A DNA stretch of 64,000 bases from Oscillospiraceae bacterium (GCA_015067485.1 SVMJ01000008.1:1-64000), one strand, 5' to 3'; shown: positions 24,896 through 35,669, numbered from the stretch's first letter. The notes: generated by a model from the sequence alone, not told the origin. A program made the numbers and translations.

Positions 24896-26090
24896 ATCTC
24901 ATCAGCCCAATGCAATCAAAGAACGGCTTTTTCGCAATGGTTTGTTTGCCGTTTTTGAATTCATCGTGTGCCAAAGTGATGACCGAGAAGTCCGCCTGCG
25001 CAATCGCGTCTTCCAAGGAAAGGTTTCGGATGCCTTCGATGGTGTCAACCGCTGCATTCGGTTCACAGCAAATCACCTTATGTCCCAAGTCTTCCAGCGC
25101 GTGTGCCATCACAATCGACGGGCTTTCGCGCAAGTCGTCAACATTTGGCTTGTACGCCATACCAAGCACCGCAACGGTTGCGTTGGGGGCGAGTTCGTGC
25201 ACTTTGTTTGCCACATAGAACGGCTTGGAATCGTTTTCCTGACGTGCCGCCAAAATCAGCGGAGTGGTGTCTTCAAAACGCTCGTGGATAAACCACGGAT
25301 CAACCGCGATACAATGCCCGCCAACACCTGCACCCGGGGTCAGGATGTTGACACGCGGGTGGCAGTTTGCCAGTTCGATGAGCTCGAACACATCGATCCC
25401 GAGCGGATCGCAAATCATAGAGAGTTCGTTTGCAAATGCGATGTTGATGTCGCGGTAGGTATTTTCACAGAGTTTGCACATCTCGGCGGTAATGTCGTTT
25501 GTAACGTGGAGTTTGCCTCCGTCTACGAGTTTGGAGTAGATTTCGACAACGTGCGCTGCCGCTTCCGGGGAGGATGCACCGATGATACGGTCATTCTCAC
25601 GGAGCTCCACCAGCATACGACCCGGGATGATGCGTTCGGGGCAATGTGCGGTGTAAAACTCATCGCGGGAAAGCCCGCTGGATTCTTCCAAAACCTTTGC
25701 CATACGCTCGGTGGTGAGCGGCGGGACGGTGGATTCCAAAATGACCAGCGCGCCTTTTTTCATTGCGGCACCGACGGTTGCCGCTGCAGAATCCACATAC
25801 TTGAGATCTGCACGGCGCTTGCCGTTTTCCACCGAAAACGGGGTGGGAACGCAAATGATGTACGCATCGGAAGACGGGCAAACGTCCGAGAAAGTCAAAC
25901 GACCCGAAGAGATTGCTTCGGTGAGTGCTTCCTGAAGGCCCGGCTCTACAATGTGAAGTTTGCCTGCACGGAGAGATTCCAAAACGGTCGGGTTGACATC
26001 AAAGCCGCAAACATCGAAACCGCTACGCGCCAAAGTGATGGCGGTGGGAAGACCGATGTAGCCCATCCCGACGACTGTGATGGTTTTCAT
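24894..26090 (-). CDS. wecC: UDP-N-acetyl-D-mannosamine dehydrogenase
   Basis: 398-residue nucleotide-sugar dehydrogenase that oxidises the C6 of UDP-ManNAc to the uronic acid in two NAD steps. N-terminal Rossmann loop VGMGYIGLP, central helical domain, and catalytic Cys in GVGGHCIAVDPWF. That wording is typical of WecC/TuaD-like HexNAc dehydrogenases rather than UDP-glucose dehydrogenase. It follows metK by 15 bases on the same strand. A UDP-GlcNAc 2-epimerase partner is not in the window. With the convergent TagO-like gene it suggests a ManNAcA-containing surface polymer (inference). Confidence 0.9.
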   Translation of the reverse strand: MKTITVVGMGYIGLPTAITLARSGFDVCGFDVNPTVLESLRAGKLHIVEPGLQEALTEAISSGRLTFSDVCPSSDAYIICVPTPFSVENGKRRADLKYVDSAAATVGAAMKKGALVILESTVPPLTTERMAKVLEESSGLSRDEFYTAHCPERIIPGRMLVELRENDRIIGASSPEAAAHVVEIYSKLVDGGKLHVTNDITAEMCKLCENTYRDINIAFANELSMICDPLGIDVFELIELANCHPRVNILTPGAGVGGHCIAVDPWFIHERFEDTTPLILAARQENDSKPFYVANKVHELAPNATVAVLGMAYKPNVDDLRESPSIVMAHALEDLGHKVICCEPNAAVDTIEGIRNLSLEDAIAQADFSVITLAHDEFKNGKQTIAKKPFFDCIGLMR

Positions 26091-26105
26091 ATGACTCCTC
26101 CTAAC

Positions 26106-27290
26106 TTATCGAGCCGCCGCACGAAGCGTGTCTACCATATCCAAACGCTCCCACGGCAAATCCAGATCAGAACGGCCGAAATGTCCGTATGCCGCGGTCT
26201 GGCGGTAAAGCGGACGGCGCAAGTCAAAATACGAAATGATCTTGGACGGGCGCATATCAAACTTCTCGCGGATGAGTTCAGCGAGTGCCGCATCCGAAAT
26301 CACACCGGTTCCGCGGGTGTCCACGAAGACAGAGACCGGATGAGCAACGCCGATTGCGTATGCAAGCTGAACTTCACAACGCTTTGCAAGACCGGCGCCT
26401 ACGATATTCTTTGCGATATAGCGTGCCATATACGCTGCCGAACGGTCCACCTTGGTCGGGTCCTTGCCCGAGAAAGCACCACCGCCGTGGCTTGCATAGC
26501 CACCGTATGTATCAACAATGATCTTACGACCGGTGAGACCCGAGTCGCCCTGCGGTCCGCCAATGACGAAACGACCGGTCGGATTGATGTAGATCTTGGT
26601 GTCTTTGTCCATATATTCCTTCGGCATGATCGGATCGATCACGGTCTCAATCAGAGCATCACGCAAAACAGAGAGAGAAACGTCTGCATGATGCTGTGCC
26701 GAGAGCACGACGGTGTCGCAACGCGCGATACTGCCGTCTTCGTTGTAAGAGAAGGTTACCTGGCTCTTTCCGTCCGGATAGAGAAAGTCCACTTCGCCGC
26801 GCTTTCTCACTTCCGCAAGACGGCGGGACAGACGGTGTGCATAGGTGATGGGCGCCGGCATCAGTGTATCGGTCTCATCACAGGCAAACCCGAACATCAT
26901 GCCCTGGTCGCCTGCACCGATCTGATTTGCGCTGTCGCTCGACTCGGTTTTGAATTCGTCCGAGTTATTGACACCCATTGCGATATCGGATGACTGTTCG
27001 TCAATGGAAGTCAGCACCGCGCAAGTCTTATAGTCGAAACCCGCATCCGCACCGCAGTAGCCGATCTCTTCGATGGTCTTGCGTGCGATGGAGGGGATGT
27101 CTACATAACAGTCGGTGGTGATCTCGCCCATGACGAGTGCCATGCCGGTAGTTACCACGGTTTCACAGGCGACGCGTGCGTTCGGGTCGTTTGCGAGAAT
27201 CGCATCAAGCACCGCATCGGAGATTTGGTCGCAGACTTTGTCCGGATGTCCTTCGGTAACAGATTCAGATGTAAATTGCTTTTTCAACAT
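26106..27290 (-). CDS. metK: S-adenosylmethionine synthetase
   Basis: 394-residue enzyme making SAM from methionine and ATP. Signatures [10 protein letters not shown] and GGGAFSGKD are present, with the N-terminal [16 protein letters not shown] motif. ATG 27290 is chosen; a TTG two codons upstream is possible. The ribosome site GGAATG is weak for so basic a gene. The 5' leader is short and holds no SAM riboswitch. First gene of metK-wecC, divergent from radC. Confidence 0.96.
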   Translation of the reverse strand: MLKKQFTSESVTEGHPDKVCDQISDAVLDAILANDPNARVACETVVTTGMALVMGEITTDCYVDIPSIARKTIEEIGYCGADAGFDYKTCAVLTSIDEQSSDIAMGVNNSDEFKTESSDSANQIGAGDQGMMFGFACDETDTLMPAPITYAHRLSRRLAEVRKRGEVDFLYPDGKSQVTFSYNEDGSIARCDTVVLSAQHHADVSLSVLRDALIETVIDPIMPKEYMDKDTKIYINPTGRFVIGGPQGDSGLTGRKIIVDTYGGYASHGGGAFSGKDPTKVDRSAAYMARYIAKNIVGAGLAKRCEVQLAYAIGVAHPVSVFVDTRGTGVISDAALAELIREKFDMRPSKIISYFDLRRPLYRQTAAYGHFGRSDLDLPWERLDMVDTLRAAAR

Positions 27291-27324
27291 AATCAATCAT
27301 TCCATTCATAATAATACACAATAT

Positions 27325-27352
27325 AGTATATCATAAAATGGCGAGAAAACAA
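27325..27352 (-). promoter_or_regulatory. Promoter of metK-wecC
   Basis: TTGTTT (27352-27347) and TATACT (27330-27325) with a 16-base spacer on the minus strand. Confidence 0.55.
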
Positions 27353-27390
27353 GAGCGAAAAACAAGTTTCGTCAAGATCTGTCGAGCGTA

Positions 27391-27419
27391 TTGACCGCAA
27401 CTCGCTTTTTTGTTACAAT
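27391..27419 (+). promoter_or_regulatory. Promoter of radC-uvrB-uvrA
   Basis: TTGACC (27391-27396) and TACAAT (27414-27419) with 17-base spacing. An imperfect repeat CGAAA-N6-TTTCG lies just upstream at 27356-27371. Confidence 0.65.
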
Positions 27420-27456
27420 ATTTATATAAAAATAAGTGGAAAAGGAAGTTGTTTCA

Positions 27457-28167
27457 ATGGCTGTTGGGCATCGCGATAGAGTGAGAAAACGCTTTCAGAC
27501 AGATGATATCAATGAGTTGCCGGAAGTAACTATTTTGGAAGCATATCTGCACAGTATCGTCCGTCGAAAAGACACGCGGGCGCTGGCAGATCGTTTGCTC
27601 GAAGAATTCGGCTCTTTTGCGCAAATCGTGGATGCTCCGATTGAATCTTTGATGGAAGTGAAAGGCGTCGGCGAGACCGTCGCATCACAGATTAAAATGC
27701 TACCTGCGTATATGCGTCTGTATATGCGCGGGAAATTGATGTGCCATGAAATCATTTCAAACGAGGATGAAGCAGGAGAAGTGTTGACTCCGTATTTCAT
27801 CGGTGAAACCAATGAAGTGGTGTACGCGATGTATCTCAACAATATGGGGAAACTGCTTGGGTGCGACCGCCTTGCGGAAGGTTCAGAGAATGCGGTTGCA
27901 CTCACCGTGCGAAAGGTGCTGGCCGGCGCACTCAAGTATCACGCCACAGGCGTGATTTTGGCACACAACCATCCGGGCGGTAACGCGCTTCCGTCTGCTG
28001 CGGACATCGAACTGACAAAAAAACTGCAGGATGTTTTATTCGAGTCCAATTTGACTTTAGTGGACCATTTGATTTTTGACGATGTCGATTTCATCGCACT
28101 TCGCACCTGCATCGAGCATGGTATCTGGTCAAGCGGATTGGATTATCTCGGGAACGGAGCACGATAG
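27457..28167 (+). CDS. radC: RadC-family JAB-domain protein
   Basis: 236 residues. N-terminal helix-hairpin-helix region (about 15-90) including VKGVGETVASQI, then a C-terminal MPN/JAB metallopeptidase-like domain with the metal motif HNHPGG followed by Asp (SAAD). The family is named for a repair phenotype later traced to another gene, so its true activity is uncertain. The start at 27457 follows GGAAG; a start seven codons upstream is less likely. Here it leads an operon with uvrB directly abutting, which supports a DNA-metabolism role. Confidence 0.9.
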   Translation: MAVGHRDRVRKRFQTDDINELPEVTILEAYLHSIVRRKDTRALADRLLEEFGSFAQIVDAPIESLMEVKGVGETVASQIKMLPAYMRLYMRGKLMCHEIISNEDEAGEVLTPYFIGETNEVVYAMYLNNMGKLLGCDRLAEGSENAVALTVRKVLAGALKYHATGVILAHNHPGGNALPSAADIELTKKLQDVLFESNLTLVDHLIFDDVDFIALRTCIEHGIWSSGLDYLGNGAR

Positions 28168-30129
28168 ATGGGCGAGTTTCAAATCGTATCGCAATATCAA
28201 CCGAGCGGCGACCAGCCGCAAGCCATTGATGCGTTGGCGCACGGGGTGGAGATCGGACTCTCCGAACAGACACTTCTGGGTGTTACAGGCTCGGGCAAAA
28301 CCTATACCATTGCAAATCTGATCCAGCGTGTGCAAAAACCCACGCTGGTTCTTGCACATAATAAAATCCTTGCCGCGCAGTTGTGTTCGGAATTTCGTGA
28401 GTTTTTCCCCAATAACGCGGTGGAATATTTTGTGTCTTATTTTGACTACTATCAGCCGGAAGCATACATTCCGCACACGGATACCTATATCGAAAAAGAT
28501 TCCGCAACCAACCAGGAAATCGACCGTTTGCGTCACAGCGCAACATCCTCGCTTTCCGAGCGTCGAGACGTCATCATTGTGGCAAGCGTCTCGTGCATTT
28601 ACGGTTTGGGCGACCCAATCGATTATCAGAATATGGTGCTCTCTTTGCGCAAAGGTCAGGAGATCTCGCGCGAAAAGATTTTGCAGCGTTTGGTGGATAT
28701 CCGCTACGAACGCAACGACATCGCGTTTGCGCGTAATAAATTCCGCGTGCGCGGCGATGTGGTCGAGATGTTCCCGGTCTACTCGAGCGACCGCGCCATT
28801 CGAGTTGAACTGTTTGGGGATGAAGTGGAACGCATCTCCGAAATTAATGTGCTCACGGGAAGCCCGCTTCGTGAACTCATGCACGTCGCAGTTTATCCTG
28901 CGTCGCACTATGTCGCATCTCCCGAGAAGATGGCACGCGCCATCGACGAGATTTTAGAAGAGATGGAAGTGCGCGTCAAAGAATTTGAAGAAAACGGGCA
29001 ACTCATCGAAGCGCAACGCATCCGCCAGCGTACTTTATATGATGTGGAAATGTTGCAAGAACTCGGCTACTGCAACGGAATCGAAAACTACTCTCGCGTC
29101 ATCAGCGGGAGACGGCCCGGAAGTCCGCCGTATACTTTGATGGACTATTTCCCCGATGATTTTCTGCTCGTGGTGGACGAGTCCCATGTAACGCTTCCGC
29201 AGGTGCGCGGAATGTATGCGGGGGACCGCTCCCGAAAGGATACTTTGGTCAAATTCGGATTCCGTCTGCCGTCGGCATATGACAACCGTCCGCTCAATTT
29301 TGAAGAGTTCCAGCAGCACATCAATCAAGTGGTTTATGTGTCTGCAACACCCGGTGAGTACGAAAAAAGCCGTAGCGCACAAGTGGTGGAACAACTCATC
29401 CGCCCGACGGGACTGCTCGACCCGGAAATCTCGGTCCGACCGGTGGACGGGCAAATCGACGATCTGGTGGGCGAAATCAATGCGCGTATCAGTCAAAACG
29501 AACGCGTGCTCATCACTACACTCACCAAAAAGATGGCGGAAGATCTCACTTCCTATTTGGAGAATTTGGGCATCAAAGTCCGTTATCTGCACCACGATGT
29601 GGAAACCATCGAGCGTATGGAACTCATCCGCGATCTGCGTTTGGGTGAGTTTGATGTTCTCATCGGAATCAACCTGCTGCGCGAAGGGCTCGACATCCCG
29701 GAGGTTTCTTTGGTCGCGATTCTGGATGCGGACAAAGAAGGATTTTTGCGCAGTGAAACATCACTCATTCAGACCATCGGTCGTGCCGCGCGAAACGACC
29801 ACGGCACGGTCATTCTGTATGCGGACACGGTAACCGATTCCATGGCGCGCGCCATCAAAGAGACCGAGCGCCGTCGCACATTGCAGAAACAGTACAACGA
29901 TAAGCACGGAATCGTGCCGAAAACCATCTCGAAACAAGTTCACGACATTATTGAAATTTCGCAGGAAAGCAAAGAAACTTCACGCATGAGCGACAAAGAA
30001 CGCGTCGCACATATCCGCGATTTAGAACAGGCAATGAAAGAAGCCGCAAAACTGCTTGACTTTGAATATGCGGCGGTCTTGCGCGACCAAATCATCAAGT
30101 TGCGTGGAGAATCGGAGAAAACAAAATGA
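28168..30129 (+). CDS. uvrB: Excinuclease ABC subunit B
   Basis: 653-residue helicase-like damage-verification subunit of nucleotide excision repair. Walker A GVTGSGKT, the beta-hairpin region [18 protein letters not shown]-like motif DESH, motif [11 protein letters not shown], and a C-terminal UVR domain (about 615-650) that contacts UvrC. It starts at ATG 28168 with no gap after the radC stop and overlaps uvrA by four bases. uvrC is not in the window. No clear LexA box was found. Confidence 0.98.
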   Translation: MGEFQIVSQYQPSGDQPQAIDALAHGVEIGLSEQTLLGVTGSGKTYTIANLIQRVQKPTLVLAHNKILAAQLCSEFREFFPNNAVEYFVSYFDYYQPEAYIPHTDTYIEKDSATNQEIDRLRHSATSSLSERRDVIIVASVSCIYGLGDPIDYQNMVLSLRKGQEISREKILQRLVDIRYERNDIAFARNKFRVRGDVVEMFPVYSSDRAIRVELFGDEVERISEINVLTGSPLRELMHVAVYPASHYVASPEKMARAIDEILEEMEVRVKEFEENGQLIEAQRIRQRTLYDVEMLQELGYCNGIENYSRVISGRRPGSPPYTLMDYFPDDFLLVVDESHVTLPQVRGMYAGDRSRKDTLVKFGFRLPSAYDNRPLNFEEFQQHINQVVYVSATPGEYEKSRSAQVVEQLIRPTGLLDPEISVRPVDGQIDDLVGEINARISQNERVLITTLTKKMAEDLTSYLENLGIKVRYLHHDVETIERMELIRDLRLGEFDVLIGINLLREGLDIPEVSLVAILDADKEGFLRSETSLIQTIGRAARNDHGTVILYADTVTDSMARAIKETERRRTLQKQYNDKHGIVPKTISKQVHDIIEISQESKETSRMSDKERVAHIRDLEQAMKEAAKLLDFEYAAVLRDQIIKLRGESEKTK

Positions 30130-32966
30130 ACCAACATATTTTCATCAAAGGTGCAAAAGAGCACAATCTCAAGAATATCGATGTTACCATACCGCGCGAC
30201 AAACTGGTGGTCATCACCGGGCTTTCCGGCTCGGGAAAATCCAGCCTTGCGTTTGACACGGTGTATGCGGAGGGGCAGCGACGCTATGTGGAGTCGCTTT
30301 CTTCCTATGCGCGTATGTTCTTGGGACGGATGGAAAAACCCGATGTGGATTATATCCAAGGGCTTTCGCCGGCCATCGCGATCGATCAGAAAACCACATC
30401 GAAAAACCCGCGTTCGACCGTGGGTACTGTGACCGAAATCTATGACTATCTGCGCTTGCTTTGGGCGCGTATCGGTGTACCGCATTGTCCCAAGTGCGGA
30501 AAAGAGATTCGTCAGCAAACCATCGACCAAATCATCGACAAGGTGATGGAACTCCCCGAAGGAAGCAAATTACAGATTCTTGCTCCCATTGTACGCGGCA
30601 GAAAAGGCGAACACCAAAAAGTGTTTGAAGACGCAAAGAAATCGGGCTACGTTCGCGTTCGTGTAGATGGGAATCTCTATGACCTTTCCGAACAGATCAC
30701 GCTTGAAAAGAATAAGAAACACCACATCGAAATTGTGGTCGACCGTTTGGTGGTGCGCTCCGATATCCGCAGCCGTGCGACCGACTCGGTGGAAATCGCG
30801 GCGAAACTTTCGGGCGGGCTGGTGATCGTGGATGTCATCGGCGGGGAAGAATTGCTCTTTTCGCAAAACTACGCTTGCGACGATTGCGGAATCAGCATCG
30901 AAGAACTCACTCCGCGTATGTTCTCATTCAATAACCCGTATGGGGCATGTCCCGATTGCACGGGCTTGGGGACTTGGATGAAACTTGACCCCGATCTCGT
31001 CATTCCAAATCCCACGCTTTCCATTGTGGAAGGTGCAATCAATGTTTCGCATTGGAAAAAGGCAGAACCGGGTAGCATCTCGCGGATGTATTACGACGGG
31101 CTGATGAAAAAGTATGGGTTTACCTTGGAGACTCCCATTGAAGAGATGCCGCAGGAGACTGTGGATGCAATTCTCTACGGCACCAAGGGCGAAAAAATTG
31201 AACTCACGTATGACAAATCCTACGGCAGCGGCACCTACACGCAGGCGTTTGAAGGCGTCATCGGGAACATGGAACGCAGATACCGTGAAACGGGAAGCGA
31301 AGCCATGCGTACCGAGATCGAAGAATTCATGTCCAATGTGGAATGCCCCACTTGCAAAGGAAAGCGTCTGAAAAAAGAAGCGCTTGCGGTTACCGTGGGA
31401 GGCATCAACATTATGGAAATGACCGAGATGTCGGTGGGCAAAGCGTTGAAGTTCATTGAAGCACTTCCCGAAAAACTCACACCACGTGAAATGCAGATCG
31501 CAGAGCGCGTGATCAAGGAAGTCAAAACCCGTTTGGGGTTTCTCAAAAGTGTGGGGCTCCAGTATCTCACGCTGGCACGAAGCGCGGGAACTCTGTCGGG
31601 CGGCGAGAGCCAACGCATCCGTTTGGCGACCCAGATCGGCTCTGCGCTGATGGGAGTACTTTATATCCTGGACGAGCCGTCTATCGGGCTCCATCAAAGA
31701 GACAATGACAAACTGCTCGCAACGCTCAAGCGTTTGCGTGATCTGGGGAATACGCTGCTTGTGGTCGAACATGACGAAGACACCATGAGAGAGGCGGATT
31801 TCATCATCGATGTCGGTCCGGGGGCGGGGGTTCACGGCGGCGAGATCGTTGCAGCGGGAACGCCCGAAGAGATTATGGCGTGTGAAAAATCCATTACGGG
31901 TCAGTATCTGAGCGGAAACAAGAAAATTCCCGTGCCGAAAAAACGCCGTGAAGGCAACGGTAAGCGTCTGAAGATCATCGGTGCTTCCGAAAACAACCTG
32001 AAGAACATTGATGTTTCCATCCCGCTTGGGACATTCACCTGCGTTACGGGTGTTTCGGGATCAGGGAAATCGTCTTTGGTCAATGAGATTTTGTACAAAA
32101 ACCTGGCATCGCAGTTGAATCGCAGTAAAGACCGACCTGGGAAATTTGAAAAGATGGAAGGACTCGAGCACTTGGACAAAGTCATCGCCATCGATCAGTC
32201 TCCCATCGGACGCACACCGCGTTCCAATCCTGCGACTTATACAGGTTTATTCGGCGAAATCCGAAACTTGTTTGCATCCACCGCAGATGCCAAAATGCGT
32301 GGGTATAACAGCGGAAGATTCTCGTTCAATGTCCGTGGCGGGCGTTGCGAAGCGTGCGCGGGAGATGGGCTGGTTAAAATCGAAATGCACTTTCTCCCCG
32401 ATATTTATGTGCCGTGTGATGTTTGCGGCGGAAAACGCTACAACCGCGAAACGCTGGAAGTGCGTTACAAGGGCAAAAACATCCATGAAGTGCTTGAAAT
32501 GACCTGCGAAGAGGCGTATGAATTTTTTAAGAACCTGCCCAAATTGGAGCGTTGGCTCAAAACACTCAATGATGTGGGTCTTGGCTATGTCAAACTCGGA
32601 CAGGCGTCCACAACCCTTTCGGGCGGTGAAGCACAGCGCGTAAAACTGGCTACCGAACTTTCTAAACGCAGTACGGGCAAGACCGTCTATATCTTGGACG
32701 AACCCACCACAGGTCTTCATACCGCGGATGTGAAACGCCTGATTGAGATGCTGGATAAATTGGTGGATGCCGGGAATACTGTAATTGTCATCGAACACAA
32801 TCTCGATGTCATCAAAACAGCAGACCACATTATTGATCTCGGTCCTGAGGGCGGTGATGGCGGCGGCACCGTAGTATGTTGCGGAACACCCGAAGAAGTC
32901 GCCGCGGTCAAAGAATCGTATACCGGGCATTATCTGGAAAAACTCTTAGACAAGAAGAACGGTTGA
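30126..32966 (+). CDS. uvrA: Excinuclease ABC subunit A
   Basis: 946-residue ABC-type ATPase that scans DNA for lesions and loads UvrB. Two nucleotide-binding modules have Walker [12 protein letters not shown] and [11 protein letters not shown], and signature motifs LSGGESQRI and LSGGEAQRV. Two C4 zinc modules are visible: CDDC-x20-CPDC and CEAC-x20-CDVC. Full length. Translationally coupled to uvrB. Its TGA stop lies inside the -35 box of the rubredoxin promoter. Confidence 0.98.
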   Translation: MNQHIFIKGAKEHNLKNIDVTIPRDKLVVITGLSGSGKSSLAFDTVYAEGQRRYVESLSSYARMFLGRMEKPDVDYIQGLSPAIAIDQKTTSKNPRSTVGTVTEIYDYLRLLWARIGVPHCPKCGKEIRQQTIDQIIDKVMELPEGSKLQILAPIVRGRKGEHQKVFEDAKKSGYVRVRVDGNLYDLSEQITLEKNKKHHIEIVVDRLVVRSDIRSRATDSVEIAAKLSGGLVIVDVIGGEELLFSQNYACDDCGISIEELTPRMFSFNNPYGACPDCTGLGTWMKLDPDLVIPNPTLSIVEGAINVSHWKKAEPGSISRMYYDGLMKKYGFTLETPIEEMPQETVDAILYGTKGEKIELTYDKSYGSGTYTQAFEGVIGNMERRYRETGSEAMRTEIEEFMSNVECPTCKGKRLKKEALAVTVGGINIMEMTEMSVGKALKFIEALPEKLTPREMQIAERVIKEVKTRLGFLKSVGLQYLTLARSAGTLSGGESQRIRLATQIGSALMGVLYILDEPSIGLHQRDNDKLLATLKRLRDLGNTLLVVEHDEDTMREADFIIDVGPGAGVHGGEIVAAGTPEEIMACEKSITGQYLSGNKKIPVPKKRREGNGKRLKIIGASENNLKNIDVSIPLGTFTCVTGVSGSGKSSLVNEILYKNLASQLNRSKDRPGKFEKMEGLEHLDKVIAIDQSPIGRTPRSNPATYTGLFGEIRNLFASTADAKMRGYNSGRFSFNVRGGRCEACAGDGLVKIEMHFLPDIYVPCDVCGGKRYNRETLEVRYKGKNIHEVLEMTCEEAYEFFKNLPKLERWLKTLNDVGLGYVKLGQASTTLSGGEAQRVKLATELSKRSTGKTVYILDEPTTGLHTADVKRLIEMLDKLVDAGNTVIVIEHNLDVIKTADHIIDLGPEGGDGGGTVVCCGTPEEVAAVKESYTGHYLEKLLDKKNG

Positions 32967-32991
32967 CACAGGGAAAACTGTGTGATAAATT
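32963..32991 (+). promoter_or_regulatory. Promoter of the rubredoxin gene
   Basis: TTGACA (32963-32968) with TAAATT (32986-32991) at 17 bases. The -35 overlaps the uvrA stop codon. The -10 is weak. Confidence 0.5.
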
Positions 32992-33027
32992 AAGGTTACA
33001 AACCAAATTTTTATGAGGTGAAGGACT

Positions 33028-33186
33028 ATGGCAAAATATGCATGCACTGTTTGTGGATATGTTTATGACGAAGAACTCGGCGATGCCGATCTGGGAATTG
33101 CACCCGGCACCCTTTGGGAAGATGTTCCGGATACCTTTGTCTGCCCGCTTTGCGGCGTAGGCAAAGAAGATTTTGCAGAAGAATAA
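33028..33186 (+). CDS. Rubredoxin
   Basis: 52-residue one-iron electron carrier. The iron is held by four cysteines in two loops, CTVCGY near the N-terminus and CPLCGV near the C-terminus, with the usual aromatic core and the GDADLGIAPGT linker. It passes electrons in anaerobe detoxification of oxygen and peroxide (for example to rubrerythrin or flavodiiron proteins), but no partner is nearby. GAGGTGAAGG precedes the ATG. It has its own promoter and terminator. Confidence 0.95.
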   Translation: MAKYACTVCGYVYDEELGDADLGIAPGTLWEDVPDTFVCPLCGVGKEDFAEE

Positions 33187-33194
33187 CATATCGA

Positions 33195-33238
33195 AATACG
33201 CCGCCTAGGGAAGACGCCCTCAAGCGGCGTATTTTTTA
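33195..33238 (+). terminator. Terminator of the rubredoxin gene
   Basis: Stem ATACGCCGC/GCGGCGTAT enclosing a smaller AGGG/CCCT hairpin, followed by TTTTTT. Confidence 0.85.
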
Positions 33239-33252
33239 GAAAGGAATTCCAT

Positions 33253-35097
33253 ATGAAACTTTATCGAAACGATGCGCCGATTTGCTTCGCAAAAAGCGAA
33301 CTCGAGCGTATTCTTCCGCAGATGACAGATGCGGATCTTAGCGGACTTCAATTGGGGCTACTCCAAGATTTTCCGCAGATCACACCCAAGAACACTGCGC
33401 CGACTCCGCTTGACGATGAAATCTATCTCAATGTTTCCGGCTTTTGCGGCATCATCGCAGGTAACAATCCGCGCGCAGTTCTGATTGCGGCGTACCGTTA
33501 TCTCACCGAACTTGGCGTCCGTTTTTTGAATGTGGGGCGTGACGGGGAGAAAATTCCGAAGACTTGTGATGAAACACATACTGTGAAGATTCATGAAATC
33601 CCGTCTTATCGCCATCGCGGGGTATGCATTGAAGGCGCGGTCAGCGTAGAAAACGTGATCGAGATGGTGGATTTCCTGCCCAAACTCGGCATGAATACAT
33701 ACTTCATCCAGTTCCGCGAAGCGCATACCTTTTTTGAACGTTGGTACAGCCATACATTCAACCTGTTTGCGGATCATCCCGAATATACCGTGGAAGAGTC
33801 CCGCGCATATGTGCGCGATGTGGAAAATGCAATGCGTGAACGCGGTATCGTCTATCAGGCGGTGGGACATGGATGGACTTGTGAGCCGTTTGGTGTCCCG
33901 GGTCTCGGTTGGGATAAATGGACCGATGAAATCGCACCCGAAGTGCTGGAAAATTTCGCAATGGTAAACGGGGTTCGCGGACTTGCTGACGGAATCACAC
34001 TCAACACCCATGCGTGCTATTCTAATCCGAAAGTGCGTCAGACCATCATCGACGATATTTGTCGTTATGTAAAAGACCATCCCACGCTGAACGTGTTGCA
34101 TTTCTGGCTGGCTGACGGGGTCAACTGCGTTTGCGAATGTGAAAATTGCAAAAAAATGCGCCCGTCCGATATGTATATCACGTTGCTCAACGACATTGAC
34201 GAAGCACTCGCAAAGCAGGGAAGCGATATCAAAGTGGTCTTCCTGTTGTATCTCGATCTGCTTTGGCCGCCACTTGAGCAAAAACTCAAAAATCCCGACC
34301 GCTTTATCATGATGTTCGCACCCATTACCCGTTCGTATAATTCGGGGTTTGGCGGGGGAGATGCGGTTCCGGAGCTCGACCCCTATGTGTACAACGACAT
34401 CATCCTGCCGAATGAGCCGAGCAAGAATGTGGCATACCTGCGCGCTTGGCAGGAAGCATTCGGGGGCGACTCGTTTGATTACGACTACCACTATATGTGG
34501 GCGTTTGCGTATGATCCGGGCATGATCAAACTCGCCCGCGTGCTCTCGGAAGACATCAAGAATTTGAAAGTGCTGGGTCTTGACGGGTTCATCAGTTGCC
34601 AGATCGGACGCGTCATGTTTCCAAACGGGTTGAATATGACCGTGATGGGGAAAACCCTGTGGGATCGTACCGCGTCGTTTGAGAATATCTGCGCCGAGTA
34701 TTTCCGAGACTGTTATGGGGAGCAAGGAGAACAGATTCAGACCTATTTGGGAGAACTTTCCACCCGTTTCTCCGCGTTGGATCTTGAAGTGTACAACTTT
34801 TCGGGAAGTAACGGCAGTGCATTTGAACCCAATCCCGAAAAGGCAAAAGCCGCAGCGGAAACCCGTGCGTTTTTGGAAGCACAACCTGCGTTTTCCGATC
34901 GCGCGCTGGAAATGCATAGACAGTACTGCATCAAGTTGTGCGGTCTGATGGAAGCACTCTACTTGGGTGATGACGCTTTGGGCAAGGCAAAAGCGGAAGT
35001 CTTGCGCCGCCATGTTTGGGAAACCGAAAAAGAGTTCCAAAACATCTTTGACGGTTGGAGTTATGAAAACGTCTACAGAACTCTGTGGAAAATCTAA
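33253..35097 (+). CDS. DUF4838-domain protein, glycoside-hydrolase-like
   Basis: 614 residues. An N-terminal alpha/beta domain (about 45-115) resembles the non-catalytic domain before GH20 and alpha-glucuronidase barrels, with GNNPRAVLIAAYRYLTELGV. The central barrel (about 120-440) is the DUF4838 type, with CVCECENCKKM and YNDIILPNEP. The C-terminal helical region is unassigned. Members are found with carbohydrate-active enzymes, but no activity is established to my knowledge. No signal peptide is visible, so it appears cytosolic. GAAAGGAATTCC precedes the ATG. It lies 15 bases beyond the rubredoxin terminator without a visible promoter of its own. Confidence 0.75.
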   Translation: MKLYRNDAPICFAKSELERILPQMTDADLSGLQLGLLQDFPQITPKNTAPTPLDDEIYLNVSGFCGIIAGNNPRAVLIAAYRYLTELGVRFLNVGRDGEKIPKTCDETHTVKIHEIPSYRHRGVCIEGAVSVENVIEMVDFLPKLGMNTYFIQFREAHTFFERWYSHTFNLFADHPEYTVEESRAYVRDVENAMRERGIVYQAVGHGWTCEPFGVPGLGWDKWTDEIAPEVLENFAMVNGVRGLADGITLNTHACYSNPKVRQTIIDDICRYVKDHPTLNVLHFWLADGVNCVCECENCKKMRPSDMYITLLNDIDEALAKQGSDIKVVFLLYLDLLWPPLEQKLKNPDRFIMMFAPITRSYNSGFGGGDAVPELDPYVYNDIILPNEPSKNVAYLRAWQEAFGGDSFDYDYHYMWAFAYDPGMIKLARVLSEDIKNLKVLGLDGFISCQIGRVMFPNGLNMTVMGKTLWDRTASFENICAEYFRDCYGEQGEQIQTYLGELSTRFSALDLEVYNFSGSNGSAFEPNPEKAKAAAETRAFLEAQPAFSDRALEMHRQYCIKLCGLMEALYLGDDALGKAKAEVLRRHVWETEKEFQNIFDGWSYENVYRTLWKI

Positions 35098-35100
35098 GAC

Positions 35101-35137
35101 AAAAAACTGCTGTGTCATTCGACACAGCAGTTTTTTT
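35101..35137. terminator. Bidirectional terminator between the DUF4838 gene and folT
   Basis: Perfect stem AACTGCTGTGTC/GACACAGCAGTT with four-base loop, flanked by A and T runs, between convergent genes. Confidence 0.9.
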
Positions 35138-35138
35138 G

Positions 35139-35666
35139 TTAAATTTGATGACGGGTAACGGAGTTTACCACTTTCAGCACCAGGAAGATTAAAGTAACTT
35201 CCAAGGGCAGAAGGATCAGGTTTTTGCCCAGTCGCGCGGGAAGCATGGCAAGGTATCCTTCACCGTACAGTCCTGCAAGCCAGTAGGTGTTGAGCAAAAG
35301 GTTTAAGAAGATGTTGATACATGCTTTTGATACGATCACGCGCCACAGTTTCAGTTTTTTCTTGTAGAGAAAGAGACCGAAGACCAAGCCGGTCAGCATG
35401 GTGGTGAGCACGATGCCGAAATGGATGGGTGCGGGATTGGGACGCAGGAAGTATGCCAGAAAATCGGCAAGACCTGCGCCGATGAATGCAGCACTCGGAC
35501 CGAGTAGCATACCCATTACAGCAAGCGGCAAGTACGTGAATGTGAACTTGACCGACGGCGTGATGTAGACCGCACAGAAGTTGAGCACTACATATACCGC
35601 AATCATCAGTGCACACGTGGTGATACCGCGAATCTTCCTCAGTTCGCGCATGGATGAAAGAAACAT
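35139..35666 (-). CDS. folT: Folate-specific ECF transporter substrate-binding component
   Basis: 175-residue membrane protein, the S-component that binds folate and joins a shared energy-coupling module (EcfA, EcfA', EcfT), which is not in the window. Six hydrophobic segments; the N-terminal MREL-RKIRGITTCALMIA helix includes the small-residue surface that docks on EcfT. The folate assignment is from family resemblance and from the THF riboswitch upstream. The start at 35666 follows GGAGGGGG, which is itself buried in a hairpin. Confidence 0.88.
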   Translation of the reverse strand: MFLSSMRELRKIRGITTCALMIAVYVVLNFCAVYITPSVKFTFTYLPLAVMGMLLGPSAAFIGAGLADFLAYFLRPNPAPIHFGIVLTTMLTGLVFGLFLYKKKLKLWRVIVSKACINIFLNLLLNTYWLAGLYGEGYLAMLPARLGKNLILLPLEVTLIFLVLKVVNSVTRHQI

Positions 35667-35669
35667 AAA

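Noticed and set aside
24873-26993. A 706-codon open frame on the plus strand
   Set aside because: It lies wholly opposite metK and wecC, whose protein motifs are unambiguous; it reflects codon bias in those genes and shows no recognisable domain.
27291-27340. SAM riboswitch before metK
   Set aside because: The leader from the promoter to the start codon is only a few tens of bases and has no aptamer-like structure.
27356-27371. Possible LexA/SOS box upstream of radC-uvrBA (CGAAA-N6-TTTCG)
   Set aside because: Firmicute LexA boxes have CGAAC-N4-GTTCG; both the core bases and the spacing differ.
33358-35118. A 586-codon open frame on the minus strand
   Set aside because: Antisense to the DUF4838 gene, no start signal and no protein features.
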